Shown here piece after piece: positions 37,262-46,176 of a stretch of DNA of 64,000 nucleotides; positions within the stretch are counted from its first letter, which is position 1, and each line of letters starts with the position of its first letter. The stretch is from assembly GCA_015075645.1 (NCBI GenBank), contig JABTUF010000005.1:62001-126000 (forward strand), written 5' to 3'. The position numbers and the translations under genes are program-made. Origin of the DNA: Burkholderiales bacterium (GTDB lineage Bacteria > Pseudomonadota > Gammaproteobacteria > Burkholderiales > Casimicrobiaceae). The notes under the pieces were generated by a model that was given only the letters and a program-made list of their open reading frames with translations, was not told where the DNA came from and ran no database searches.

Positions 37262-39598
37262 CTACCGCGCGACCTGGTACTGGAACGACGTGACGACGAG
37301 GAACAGACCGGTGCGCGCCCGCTCGCGTACGTCGTCGATGCGGACGAGCGCGTCGTAGATCGTGCCCTTCATCGCGGCGGGCATCGCGCCGCCGAAGAAC
37401 CGCAGGTCGAGCGCGTCGGCGAGCTTGCGCGGGTCGCCCGCGAGCGCGACGAAGGGCGCGATGTCGATCTTCGTCCCGATCGAGTTCGCGATCTCGTCGT
37501 CGCGGTCGATGCCGCCCTCCCACAGCATCCAGTAGGCGAAGTTGCTCCGCGCGAGCACCGTGTTGGTGTTGTGGATGCCCATCGTCGGCGCGACCACGTC
37601 GGTTCCCGGAATCCGGTACTCCGCCGGGAAGTAGTTGAACACCGATGGGGCGTAGTAGAGGTTCTGGCCCATCGCCCGGGTCACCTCGTCGAGTTCGATC
37701 CCGTCGCTCGCAGCCCCCATCGCGCGCAGGAACGCGGTCACGTAGAGCACCGGTTCGCGGAAGCGCCCGTAGCGCGGGTTGCCGTCGGGCGCGGCGCGCG
37801 CCTCCGGGTCGAGCAGGATCGCGCGCACCACGGCCTTCAGGTTGCCGCGCATGCCCGCGCCATCGTCGTCGAACACCGCCGCCACCCGGTCGACGTACGC
37901 GGGCGATGGCGAACCGGTGACGAGATGGCGGATCAACTGGCGGCCGATGAACGGCCCGACGTTCGGGTGCAGGAAGATGTTGCGGATCGCGCCGCGCACG
38001 TCGGCGTCCGGCGACTGCCCCGCAGGCAAGCCGATGCCGAAGAGCAGGCGCTTCGTGCCGGAGTCGTGGTCGTTGGGCTTCGCCACCATCGGCGCGCCGT
38101 AGTAGCGCTGCTCCTCGTCGTGCTTGGGCGGCGTGCCCGGATAGGGCGCGTAGGCCCAGCCGGTCAGCGCGCGGGCGAGCGCCTTCACCTCCGGCTGCCC
38201 GTAGGTCAGGATCGGCTGCCCCAGCGCGTCCATGAGCAGCGTGCCGTCGCGCTTCAACTCGATCGTCCCGATCGAGAAGAGCTGCAGGAGTTCGCGCGCG
38301 TAGTTCTCGTTGGGCTCGGTTCCGGCCTCCGGATCGGCCTTGGCGTTGTTCACCATGTCGAGGTAGTGCCCCATCGCCGGCGACAGCGTCGCCGCGTAGA
38401 GCAATCCCTCGAAGTTGCCGAACGCGTAGTCGGCCAGCATCTGGTGCCAGCGCGCCTGCACGTAGGCGGTCTCCATGTCCGGATCCTTCATGCCGGACAC
38501 GACGAGGATCTGCGACAGCGCGAAGGCGACGCGTTGCCGGAGCTGATCGGGTCCGGCGAGCGCGTTGGTGAAGAACTGCGAGCGCAGCTTGAACAGCGTC
38601 AGATGGTCGATCGCGCAGCGGTAGATCGGCGTGTCGCGTGCCGCCGAGAACGAGCAGTTGGCGCTCTCGTCCAGCGATTCGTAGTAGTAGGTCGATTTCG
38701 GATATCCGGTCGCCGGTCGCGCGAGCTGGTCGTCGACCCACGCGGCGGCGCCCATCGCCAGCGCGCGATCGACTTCCGCGGGCGTCGCGCCGAAGGTCGC
38801 CTGATCGACCAGCCGGAACGCGTCGCGCCGCGCCGCGGCTTCTGCTCCGCGCTCGGGGGCGAGCGCGAAGTAGGCGATACCCTCGTACGCGAACCACGGG
38901 TAGCTCTGCGCGACGAAGTCGCGCTCGGTCTCGTCGGCCGTGTAGAAGTGGGTGCGGGTCCGGTTGTTGTAGAAACGGTGCACCGGCACCCGATCGAAGG
39001 CATCGCCCGGATAGGCGTGGAACGCGACGCCCTCGTCGGCGAACTGCGGCCAGGTGGCGAGGATGCGCGCCCGCTCGGCATCGCTCGTCGTGTAGAAATG
39101 CGCGCCGGTGTCCCGGTTGAAGAAACGCCAGACCGGCACCGACCCCGCGTCGGCGGCACCCAGCGCGCGCCACACCGCGCCCTCGTCGGCGAACTGCGGC
39201 CAGGTCGCGAGCACGAACGCGCGTTCCGTGGCGCTCGCGGTGTAGAAGTGCACGCCGGTCGACCGGTTGAACATCCGGTACACATCGACCGTGGATGCCG
39301 CCTTGGCGCGCGCCCCGCGCGATGGCACGGCGAGCGGGCCCATCGAGGCGCGCGGCGGCGTGGGCGTGGAAGGCTTGAGCCGCGACCAGGTCGTCGTACC
39401 GGAAGGACGCTTCGCGGCGGCCGCCGGCTCGGTCGCGCCCATCGTCGTCGCCCCGGCGACGAAGGCGAGCGCGAGCCACAGCGCGACACCCGCGGCCCAG
39501 CCCATCACGCGCAACGCGGTCAGCGGCGCGGGGGCCGATTCGAACCCGGCATCCTGGCGCAGGGTCAACAGGCGGGCGGTTTCGGGGCGGGCGCGCAT
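37262..39598 (-). CDS. DUF1800 protein with three or four DUF5648-like repeats
   Basis: A 778-residue membrane-anchored or secreted protein. A hydrophobic segment (MGWAAGVALWLALAFVAGA) near residue 32 follows a charged N-terminus. Between about residues 105 and 255 are repeats of the form YRMFNRSTGVHFYTASATERAFVLATWPQFADEG, then DUF1800 with FRLVDQATFGATPAEVDRAL, RQRVAFALSQILVVSGMKD and NENYARELLQLFSIGTIELKRDG. It lacks the Ig-like repeats of its paralog. GTG 39622 is an alternative start eight codons upstream. Partner DUF1501 gene follows at once. Confidence 0.9.
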   Translation of the reverse strand: MRARPETARLLTLRQDAGFESAPAPLTALRVMGWAAGVALWLALAFVAGATTMGATEPAAAAKRPSGTTTWSRLKPSTPTPPRASMGPLAVPSRGARAKAASTVDVYRMFNRSTGVHFYTASATERAFVLATWPQFADEGAVWRALGAADAGSVPVWRFFNRDTGAHFYTTSDAERARILATWPQFADEGVAFHAYPGDAFDRVPVHRFYNNRTRTHFYTADETERDFVAQSYPWFAYEGIAYFALAPERGAEAAARRDAFRLVDQATFGATPAEVDRALAMGAAAWVDDQLARPATGYPKSTYYYESLDESANCSFSAARDTPIYRCAIDHLTLFKLRSQFFTNALAGPDQLRQRVAFALSQILVVSGMKDPDMETAYVQARWHQMLADYAFGNFEGLLYAATLSPAMGHYLDMVNNAKADPEAGTEPNENYARELLQLFSIGTIELKRDGTLLMDALGQPILTYGQPEVKALARALTGWAYAPYPGTPPKHDEEQRYYGAPMVAKPNDHDSGTKRLLFGIGLPAGQSPDADVRGAIRNIFLHPNVGPFIGRQLIRHLVTGSPSPAYVDRVAAVFDDDGAGMRGNLKAVVRAILLDPEARAAPDGNPRYGRFREPVLYVTAFLRAMGAASDGIELDEVTRAMGQNLYYAPSVFNYFPAEYRIPGTDVVAPTMGIHNTNTVLARSNFAYWMLWEGGIDRDDEIANSIGTKIDIAPFVALAGDPRKLADALDLRFFGGAMPAAMKGTIYDALVRIDDVRERARTGLFLVVTSFQYQVAR

Positions 39599-39862
39599 CC
39601 TCGGGGGGGTTGGCGGCAGCACTATGCCAACGTCATAACCCTAAACCGGATTGCTGTGCAGTGCAAGGGGCGATCGCCTGCCCCGCCGCCGGCCAGAAGA
39701 ACCCGGGCCGGGCACCCTGCGTGGAGTCGACCATCCATCGCTTCCGCCTGCCCACGGCGCGCATGCTCCGGGATCGGCTCCTGTGCTGGACAGTCGTCCG
39801 AACGAGGACGCGCCCGCCGGCGCGGGGTGCCGCGGCGGCGGGCGCGCAGGAGAGTTCCCCTG

Positions 39863-40402
39863 TCAGGACGCGCGATGCTGCATGCGACCCCGCATGCGGT
39901 CGTGCATGTCGTCCATGCGGGCGATGCGTTCACGGATCGCGTCGCGCACGATCGCCTTCTGGTCGGCGCGCAGGTTGGCGTAGAACGTGAGCCATTGATC
40001 GCGAATCTGGCGCCGCGCGGCGCGCCCCTGCTCCTCCGCGTTGTCGAAGAACGCGCTGACGGCCGCGAGGTCGGGTTCGGCCTTCGCCAGTTCGGCGTCG
40101 ACCTTGGCGCGGACGTCCGCACGCATGGCCGACGCCTGGTCGTGCGCCGCGACCGTCTGGGCCCGGATCCGATCGAACATCACCTGCTGCGAGGAGTCGA
40201 GCGCGAGCCGGTCCTTCATCGACGCAAGCACGTGCTCGATCATGCCGCCCGGCGCGCCGGGAGGGCCGCCGACGGGGCCGCCGGCCGCGCCGCGCATGGG
40301 GCCACCGGCGGCAGCGCCGCCCGAAGCCGCGACGCCGAGGCCGAAGACGATCGCGGCCGCGACCTGCATCGGGCGGGCGATCGATGGGATACGTGCATTC
40401 AT
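39863..40402 (-). CDS. Spy/CpxP-like periplasmic protein with LTxxQ motifs
   Basis: A 179-residue protein; ATG 40402 has AGGAG six bases ahead. Residues 1-28 form a signal sequence, followed by a Gly/Pro-rich linker (about 29-55) and a helical domain with two LTxxQ-like motifs, LALDSSQQ and LRADQKAIV, ending with a Met/His-rich tail (MDDMHDRMRGRMQH) that could bind metal. Spy and CpxP relatives are periplasmic chaperones or stress inhibitors. It is divergent from an OmpR/EnvZ-type gene pair, the layout of cpxP-cpxRA, so it may be a target or modulator of that system. Confidence 0.85.
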   Translation of the reverse strand: MNARIPSIARPMQVAAAIVFGLGVAASGGAAAGGPMRGAAGGPVGGPPGAPGGMIEHVLASMKDRLALDSSQQVMFDRIRAQTVAAHDQASAMRADVRAKVDAELAKAEPDLAAVSAFFDNAEEQGRAARRQIRDQWLTFYANLRADQKAIVRDAIRERIARMDDMHDRMRGRMQHRAS

Positions 40403-40532
40403 GGCATCTCCTTTCGTGGGGGGATCGGCCGGTGCAAGGCACCGGACTCGATGACTACGACCGTGATCCGGACCGGGGGTTTCCCCGGTGGCCCTCGCCG
40501 ACTGCAACCAGACGTTTCCGCCGGGGGCCGTC

Positions 40533-40547
40533 GTTACAATCGGTTAC
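40533..40547. promoter_or_regulatory. GTTAC-N5-GTTAC direct repeat, candidate response-regulator box
   Basis: GTTAC (40533-40537) and GTTAC (40543-40547) are an exact direct repeat with 10-base period. Read on the other strand it is GTAAC-N5-GTAAC, close to the CpxR consensus GTAAA-N5-GTAAA. It lies between the Spy-like gene and the divergent OmpR-type regulator, 43 bases before the regulator start. A 7-bp hairpin ACCGGGG-CCCCGGT (40472-40489) is also in this spacer. Confidence 0.55.
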
Positions 40548-40590
40548 CGGTTCCGGCGACCTCCACCTGCCATCCGCGTTCCAATCGCCC

Positions 40591-41328
40591 ATGAGCGCCA
40601 ACGCACCTCCGCAACCGCGCATCCTCGTCGTCGACGACGACGTGCGGCTGCGCGACCTGCTGACGCGCTACCTGTCGGGCCAGGGGTTCGAGGTGAAGGC
40701 GATCGCCGATGCCCGCGAACTCGACCGGCGCCTGCAGCGCGATCCGCCCAGCCTCCTCGTGCTCGACCTGATGCTGCCGGGCGAGGACGGACTCGCGATC
40801 TGCCGGCGCCTGCGCTCCGCCGGCGAAGACGTCCCGATCATCATGCTGACGGCGAAGGGCGAGGACGTCGATCGCATCCTCGGCCTCGAGATGGGCGCCG
40901 ACGACTACCTGCCGAAGCCGTTCAACCCGCGCGAACTCGTCGCGCGCATCCATGCGGTCCTGCGCCGGCACGCGTTGAGGCCCGCGGCCGGCGCGCCGTC
41001 CGAGACCGGCGTCGTCGCCTTCGGACGGCACCGTCTCGACCTCGCCGCGCGCACGCTCGCGGCGGACGGGCAGGTCACCCACCTCACGACCGGCGAGTAC
41101 TCGCTGATCCGCGTGTTCGCTCAGCATCCGCGCCAGCCGCTCGCGCGCGAGAAGCTGTCGCAGCTCGCGCGCGGACGCGACCACGAGGTGTTCGACCGCG
41201 CGATCGACGTGCAGGTGTCGCGGCTGCGCAAGCTGGTCGAATCCGACCCGGCGAATCCGCGCACCATCCAGACCGTCTGGGGCGTGGGCTACGTCTACGT
41301 GCCCGACGACGACGGCGACACGCGGTGA
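40591..41328 (+). CDS. OmpR-family response regulator
   Basis: A 245-residue regulator starting at ATG 40591. The receiver begins PRILVVDDDVRLRDLLTRYL with phospho-Asp in LLVLDLMLPGEDG (about residue 62) and Lys in DDYLPKPFNPREL. The winged-helix DNA-binding domain follows, with REKLSQLARGRDHEVFDRAIDVQVSRLRKLVESDP and QTVWGVGYVYV. The length and the PKPFNPREL/RGRDHE segments are those of OmpR orthologs. Its stop overlaps the kinase start as GTGA. Confidence 0.95.
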   Translation: MSANAPPQPRILVVDDDVRLRDLLTRYLSGQGFEVKAIADARELDRRLQRDPPSLLVLDLMLPGEDGLAICRRLRSAGEDVPIIMLTAKGEDVDRILGLEMGADDYLPKPFNPRELVARIHAVLRRHALRPAAGAPSETGVVAFGRHRLDLAARTLAADGQVTHLTTGEYSLIRVFAQHPRQPLAREKLSQLARGRDHEVFDRAIDVQVSRLRKLVESDPANPRTIQTVWGVGYVYVPDDDGDTR

Positions 41329-42653
41329 GATTCCTCCCGCGCTCGCTGTTCGGACGCCTGACGCTCCTGCTGGTCGCGGCGGTGGCGGTGGCGACCGTGT
41401 CGCTGATCCTGCTGTTCCGGCAGGATCGCGCGGCGCTGATCGCCCGGCAGTTCGGCGACACCAAGGTCGCGCAACTGCAGGCGCTGCGCAGCGCGCTCGA
41501 AGCCTCTCCCGACCGCGACCGTCGCGACGCCGTGGCACGCATCGGCCGGGAGTTCGGGGCACGCCTCATCCCGGAATCGGAGCGGCCGCGTCTCGCGAAC
41601 CCGGGCATGCCGCACCATCCGCTCGTCGCCGAACTCGCCGAGCGCCTGCGGCGGGACCTCGGTCCGGGAGCCGACCTCCGCGTCATGCCGGGCCGCCAGC
41701 AGTTCATGGTGCGGCTCGAGGCCGCGGGCACGCCGTACTGGGCGGTGTTCCCGCTGCCCGCGGGACGGCCCGACGACGAGGGCCCGTCGCGCGCGCTCTT
41801 GGGCTCGCTCGCCATCGTCGCGCTGCTGCTCGCGGCGGCGTACGCGTTCGCGCGGGTGATCGCGCGGCCGCTGCGCCAGCTTCACGCCGCCGTGGACGAA
41901 CTCGCCCGCGGCGCCACGCCTGCCCCGCTGCCGGAGTCCGGACCTTCGGAGATCGCGGCGGTCAACCGCGGCTTCAACGCGATGCTCGCGAGCCGGGCCG
42001 GGATCGAGCGCGATCGTGCGCTCCTGCTCGCCGGCATCTCGCACGACCTGCGCACGCCGCTCGCCCGTCTGCGCCTTTGCATCGAGATGAGCGGCGATCC
42101 GGCCGCGCGGCCGGGGATGATCGCCGACATCGAGGAGATGGACCGCATCGTCGGTCAGTTCCTCGACTTCGCCCGCGCCGATGCGGACGTGACGCGCCTG
42201 CCCTCCGACCTCGACCCGATCGTCCGCGCGTGCGTCGAGCGCTACGTCGCCGCCGGACGGGTGATCGCCTTCGTCCCGGGGAACGTCCGGCCGCTGCCGC
42301 TCCACGCCGCGGCGATCTCCCGCCTGGTCGCGAATCTCGTCGACAACGCGTTCGCCTACGGCGCGCCACCGGTCGAGGTCGCGACCGCGGACGCGGGCGC
42401 CTTCGCGACGATCGAGGTGCGCGATCGCGGTCCGGGCATGGCCCAGGGCGACATCGAACGATTGAAGCGTCCGTTCACCCGTGCGAGCGACGCGCGGTCG
42501 CGCGACGACGGCGCGGCGGGCGCGGGACTCGGCCTCGCGATCGTCGAACGCATCGCCCGGTTGCATGGCGGGACGCTCGAACTCCTGGCGCGCGAGGGCG
42601 GCGGCACGATCGCCCGGGTCACGCTCGCGCACGGGGCAGGAGCCGCGGGCTAG
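41325..42653 (+). CDS. EnvZ-like sensor histidine kinase
   Basis: A 442-residue kinase starting at GTG 41325. Span 1 (residues 10-30) and span 2 (about 155-175, SLAIVALLLAAAYAFARV) bracket a periplasmic sensor of about 120 residues. A HAMP region follows, then HisKA LLLAGISHDLRTPLARLRL (phospho-His near 237), and the ATP-binding boxes LVANLVDNAFAYG, DRGPGM and GAGLGLAIVERIARLHGG. It phosphorylates the OmpR-type regulator encoded just upstream. The gene converges with ispF. Confidence 0.95.
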   Translation: MRFLPRSLFGRLTLLLVAAVAVATVSLILLFRQDRAALIARQFGDTKVAQLQALRSALEASPDRDRRDAVARIGREFGARLIPESERPRLANPGMPHHPLVAELAERLRRDLGPGADLRVMPGRQQFMVRLEAAGTPYWAVFPLPAGRPDDEGPSRALLGSLAIVALLLAAAYAFARVIARPLRQLHAAVDELARGATPAPLPESGPSEIAAVNRGFNAMLASRAGIERDRALLLAGISHDLRTPLARLRLCIEMSGDPAARPGMIADIEEMDRIVGQFLDFARADADVTRLPSDLDPIVRACVERYVAAGRVIAFVPGNVRPLPLHAAAISRLVANLVDNAFAYGAPPVEVATADAGAFATIEVRDRGPGMAQGDIERLKRPFTRASDARSRDDGAAGAGLGLAIVERIARLHGGTLELLAREGGGTIARVTLAHGAGAAG

Positions 42654-42722
42654 CGCGCGGCGCGACGGTCGCGTCGGAACGACCGGCGGGCGCGGCGTCC
42701 CGCGAGGTCGCCGCAATGCCCC

Positions 42723-43226
42723 TCAATGCCCCGGCGGATTGGCCTGCTCGTCGCGCACGACGATGACGCTCGCCATCGCCGCGATGCCCTCGCCGCGCCC
42801 GGTGAAGCCCAGGCGCTCGGTCGTCGTCGCCTTGACGCCGACGTCGTCGGCCGCGCACCCGAGGTCGGCCGCGAGATTCGCGCGCATCGCTTCGACGTGC
42901 GGAGCGAGACGCGGCGCCTGCGCGACGACGGTCGCGTCGACGTTGCCGATGCGAAAGCCGCGTTCACGCATCAGCGCGACGATGTGCCGCAGCAGGGCGC
43001 GGCTGTCGGCGCCCTTGAAGCGCGGATCGGAGTCGGGAAAGTGCCGCCCGAGATCGCCGAGCGCGAGCGCCCCGAGGAGCGCATCGCCGATCGCGTGCAC
43101 CAGCACGTCGGCGTCCGAATGGCCGTCGAGGCCCTTGTCGAACGGGATCGTCACGCCGCCCAGCACCAGCCTGAGGCCCGGAACGAGCGCGTGGACGTCG
43201 AACCCGGTGCCGATGCGGATCGTCAT
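42723..43226 (-). CDS. ispF: 2-C-methyl-D-erythritol 2,4-cyclodiphosphate synthase
   Basis: A 167-residue enzyme with [10 protein letters not shown] (zinc-binding Asp-x-His at the N-terminus), [23 protein letters not shown], and the C-terminal [21 protein letters not shown] motif. It makes the cyclic diphosphate intermediate of the MEP isoprenoid pathway. Its ATG overlaps the ispD stop as ATGA, the usual ispDF arrangement. The longer in-frame extension upstream is inside ispD and is rejected. Confidence 0.97.
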   Translation of the reverse strand: MTIRIGTGFDVHALVPGLRLVLGGVTIPFDKGLDGHSDADVLVHAIGDALLGALALGDLGRHFPDSDPRFKGADSRALLRHIVALMRERGFRIGNVDATVVAQAPRLAPHVEAMRANLAADLGCAADDVGVKATTTERLGFTGRGEGIAAMASVIVVRDEQANPPGH

Positions 43227-43945
43227 GCTGCATTCTCCCTGCGCTGCGCCTCGAGGAGCGCCGCCGCGAGCCCGAAATCCTCGGGCCAGGTGATCTTGAG
43301 GTTCGCCCGGCTGCCGGTCACGAGGCGCGGCATGCCGCACGCGCCGGTCGCGGCGAGGCACTCGACGACGAGCGCGTCGTCGGTCGCGTCCGCCGAATCG
43401 CAAGCGGCATAGGCGCGCACGAGCACGCCGTAGCGGAACATCTGCGGCGTCTGCGCCTGCCAGAGCGCGTCGCGCGCCTCGGTCCGGACGACCCGCGCGG
43501 CGTCGCCGCCATCGCCGCGCTTCAGCGTGTCGGCGACCGGCACCGCGGTCAGTCCGCCGACCGGGTCGTGTTCGAGCGCGGCGACGAGCCCGCGCAGCGT
43601 CGCGACCGGCACGCAGGGCCGCGCCGCATCGTGCACGAGGACCCAGTCGTCCGCCCGGCAACGCGAGGCCAGCGCCGCGAGCGCATACCCGACCGTCGCC
43701 GCGCGCGTGGGTCCGCCGCAACGCAGCGCCTCGATGCCCGGGCGCGTCCCGATCGCGCCCGCGTACCGGTCGTCGTCGGGCGCGATCGCGACGAACACGC
43801 CGTCGAGCCCGAGCGCCTCGGTGAGCCGGTCGAGCGTGTGCGCGAGCACCGGGCGGCCGAGGATCGGATGGTACTGCTTGTGCACCGCGCGACCGCTGCG
43901 CGTCCCCCCGCCAGCGGCCGGCACGAGTGCGTAGCGGCGGCTCAT
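43223..43945 (-). CDS. ispD: 2-C-methyl-D-erythritol 4-phosphate cytidylyltransferase
   Basis: A 240-residue nucleotidyltransferase. [33 protein letters not shown] holds the CTP-binding Gly loop and conserved Arg and Lys, [11 protein letters not shown] is the metal site, and [16 protein letters not shown] the C-terminal motif of IspD. It couples CTP to methylerythritol phosphate in the MEP pathway. It is upstream of and overlapping ispF, 34 bases after the acetyltransferase gene. Confidence 0.97.
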   Translation of the reverse strand: MSRRYALVPAAGGGTRSGRAVHKQYHPILGRPVLAHTLDRLTEALGLDGVFVAIAPDDDRYAGAIGTRPGIEALRCGGPTRAATVGYALAALASRCRADDWVLVHDAARPCVPVATLRGLVAALEHDPVGGLTAVPVADTLKRGDGGDAARVVRTEARDALWQAQTPQMFRYGVLVRAYAACDSADATDDALVVECLAATGACGMPRLVTGSRANLKITWPEDFGLAAALLEAQRRENAA

Positions 43946-43979
43946 CGTTTCCCCGGCTCTCCGGCGGACGAGCGCCGCA

Positions 43980-44489
43980 TCACAGCAGCAGCGCGAGCCG
44001 CTCTTCGTCGAGCGGACGGAAGCCCAGCCGCTCGTAGAAGCGCCAGGCGCGCGCGTTGTCGCGGTGGCACGCGGTGTCGATCCGGCCCATGCCCTCGGCA
44101 CGAAGCGCGAGAGCGAGCGAGCGCAGCATCGCACCGCCGACGCCGCGCCCCTGCCAGCCGTCGCGGATCGTCACGTCGTCGAGCTTCGCCACGACGCCTC
44201 CACGCGAGGTCGAGATCGCTCGGCAGACGACGCACGCGCCGACCGCGATGCGTCGGTGGTCTTCGCGCGCCCACGCGAGCCACACGAAGCCCAGGTCGGG
44301 CCGCGCCACGAACAACGCAAGCGCGCGGTCGAGCGCCTTCACCCCGCCGTCCCCGTATGCCGGCGACGACGCGCGATAGTGCTGATCGTCCGTGAGAAAC
44401 GCCGCGAGGACATCGCGCGCGTCGCCCGTCGTCGCCGCGGTCATCGGACCGCATTCGATCGCATCGACCTGCGGCGCAGCCTCGCTCAC
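43980..44489 (-). CDS. GNAT-family N-acetyltransferase
   Basis: A 169-residue protein starting at GTG 44489, which overlaps the thioesterase stop as GTGA. Its core holds VVAKLDDVTIRDGWQGRGVGGAMLRSLALALRAEGMGRIDTACHRDNARAWRFYERLGFRPL, with the Q/R-x-x-G-x-G/A acetyl-CoA loop (GWQGRGVGG) and the C-terminal NARAWRFYERLGF of GNAT enzymes. The substrate (amine of a small molecule or protein) is not known. It stands in the ispDF-glc run, probably by chance of operon packing. Confidence 0.87.
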   Translation of the reverse strand: MSEAAPQVDAIECGPMTAATTGDARDVLAAFLTDDQHYRASSPAYGDGGVKALDRALALFVARPDLGFVWLAWAREDHRRIAVGACVVCRAISTSRGGVVAKLDDVTIRDGWQGRGVGGAMLRSLALALRAEGMGRIDTACHRDNARAWRFYERLGFRPLDEERLALLL

Positions 44490-44929
44490 CCGCCCCCCGG
44501 AACGACGAGCCGTTCGAGCGCGGCGCGGATGCGCGACGGCACCTCCACCGGCCGCTGCGAGCCGCGGTCCACCCACACGTGGACGAAGCGGCCGGTCGCG
44601 GCGGGATCGTCCTCGCCGCGGCGGAAGAGTCCGATGCGATAGGCGACGCTGGAGCGCCCGAGCTTCGTGATCGCGAGTCCCGCGTCGATCGTCTCGGGAA
44701 ACGAGAGCGACGCGTGGAACGTGCAGGCGGTCTCGACGACGAGGCCGATGACCGGGTCGTTCGCGATGTCGAGGCCGCCCTCGCGGATCAGGTGCTCGTT
44801 CACCGCCGTGTCGAAGTACGAGTAGTAGGTCACGTTGTTGACGTGGCCGTAGCTGTCGTTGTCCATCCAGCGCGTCGGGATCGCGAGGAATCGGCGGTAC
44901 GTCGCGCGTGAAGGACGGTCGGCGCTCAT
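44486..44929 (-). CDS. Acyl-CoA thioesterase, 4-hydroxybenzoyl-CoA thioesterase-like
   Basis: A 147-residue hotdog-fold protein. IPTRWMDNDSYGHVNNVTYYSYFDTAVNEHL near residues 18-48 carries the Asp/His/Asn residues of the 4HBT active site. It hydrolyses an acyl-CoA, substrate unknown, in the cytoplasm. ATG 44929 overlaps the glcF stop (ATGA), and the stop overlaps the next gene, so it is part of a packed operon. Confidence 0.9.
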   Translation of the reverse strand: MSADRPSRATYRRFLAIPTRWMDNDSYGHVNNVTYYSYFDTAVNEHLIREGGLDIANDPVIGLVVETACTFHASLSFPETIDAGLAITKLGRSSVAYRIGLFRRGEDDPAATGRFVHVWVDRGSQRPVEVPSRIRAALERLVVPGGG

Positions 44930-46176
44930 CGCCTGCCGCCCGGCGCGCCGCCGATCATCCGTTCGTCCAGGAGTTCGATCCAGTGGCGCACCGGCCGCGA
45001 CGTGCCTGCCGCGAGGTGCGCCTGGCAGCCGACGTTCGCGGTCGCGATCACGTTCGGCCGATCCGCCTCGAGGGCCGCGAGCTTGTTGCGCCGGAGCGTC
45101 GCGGCGAGTTCGGGCTGCAGGATCGAGTAGGTGCCGGCCGATCCGCAGCACAGGTGCGCGTCCGCGACCGGCAGGAGTTCGTGGCCGATCGCGCGCAGCA
45201 ACTCCTCGACCTCCCCGACGATCTTCATGCCGTGCTGCAGCGAGCAGGGCGCGTGGAAGGCCACGCGCTGCGGCCCGCGGTCCATCGCGATGAGCGGCGC
45301 GAGCTTCCGCCACTCGGGCGCGACGACCTCGACGGTGTCGCGCGCGAGCGCGGCGACGCGCGAGGCCTTCGCCGCCCAGGCGGCGTCATGCGCGAGGAGG
45401 TGCCCGTAGTCCTTGACCATGACACCGCAACCGCTCGCGCTGACCACGATCGCTTCGGCGCCCCGCTCGATCTCGGGCCACCATGCCTCGATGTTGCGGC
45501 GCGCATATGCCTTTGCGCCCGAATGGTCGTTGAGATGGAATGGCAACGCTCCGCAGCACCCGCCGCCACCCGCATGGACGAGCGAGACGCCGACGCGGTC
45601 GAGCACGCGCGCGAGCGCGGCGTCGGTCGCGGGCGCGATCGACGGCTGCACGCAACCCTCGAGCGCGATCATCCGCCGGGCGTGGCGCGGCGCCGGCCAG
45701 GCGCCGGGCGACTGCGGCGACGGAATGCGCCGCCCGAGCTCGCGCGGCACCAGTTGCTTCGCGATCCGCCCGAACGCGAGCGCGCCGCCGAAGAGCGCGC
45801 GCGAAGTGAGTCCCTTGGCGAGCGACCAGCGCAGCGCCGCCTCGGCGGGCGTGCGCCCGACGCGCTCCTCGACGATCTTGCGTCCGATGTCGGCGAGCCT
45901 CGCGTACTGCACGCCGGAGGGACAGGTCGTCTCGCAGGAGCGGCAGGTGAGGCAGCGGTCGAGGTGCGCCTGCGTCCTCGCGGTGACCCTCGCGCCCTCC
46001 AGCACCTGCTTCATCAGGTAGATGCGACCGCGGGGCCCGTCGCGCTCGTCGCCCAGGATCTGGTAGGTCGGGCAGGTCGCGTTGCAGAAGCCGCAGTGGA
46101 CGCAACTGCGCAGGATCGCCTCGGCTTCCTCGCCTACAGGCGTGCCGCGAAACTCGGGAGCGAGGCTCGTCTGCAT
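44926..46176 (-). CDS. glcF: Glycolate oxidase iron-sulfur subunit
   Basis: A 416-residue protein with two 4Fe-4S clusters: LRSCVHCGFCNATCPTYQILGDERDGPRGRIYLMK and LDRCLTCRSCETTCPSGVQY (residues about 24-90). The rest holds two Cys-rich CCG domains, including HAPCSLQHGMKIVGEVEELL and HLCCGSAGTYSILQPELA. It passes electrons from the flavin subunits GlcD/GlcE to the quinone pool during oxidation of glycolate to glyoxylate. ATG 46176 shares a base with the glcE stop. Long extensions of the frame upstream are rejected. Confidence 0.95.
   Translation of the reverse strand: MQTSLAPEFRGTPVGEEAEAILRSCVHCGFCNATCPTYQILGDERDGPRGRIYLMKQVLEGARVTARTQAHLDRCLTCRSCETTCPSGVQYARLADIGRKIVEERVGRTPAEAALRWSLAKGLTSRALFGGALAFGRIAKQLVPRELGRRIPSPQSPGAWPAPRHARRMIALEGCVQPSIAPATDAALARVLDRVGVSLVHAGGGGCCGALPFHLNDHSGAKAYARRNIEAWWPEIERGAEAIVVSASGCGVMVKDYGHLLAHDAAWAAKASRVAALARDTVEVVAPEWRKLAPLIAMDRGPQRVAFHAPCSLQHGMKIVGEVEELLRAIGHELLPVADAHLCCGSAGTYSILQPELAATLRRNKLAALEADRPNVIATANVGCQAHLAAGTSRPVRHWIELLDERMIGGAPGGRR

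Noticed and set aside
40472..40489. 7-bp hairpin ACCGGGG-CCCCGGT as a terminator
   Set aside because: It lies in a divergent promoter spacer, where a terminator makes little sense; kept only as a note.
36116..40594. Plus-strand open frame of nearly 1500 codons opposite DUF1501/DUF1800
   Set aside because: Same reasons; it spans several minus-strand genes and the spacers between them, and its translation is low-complexity.
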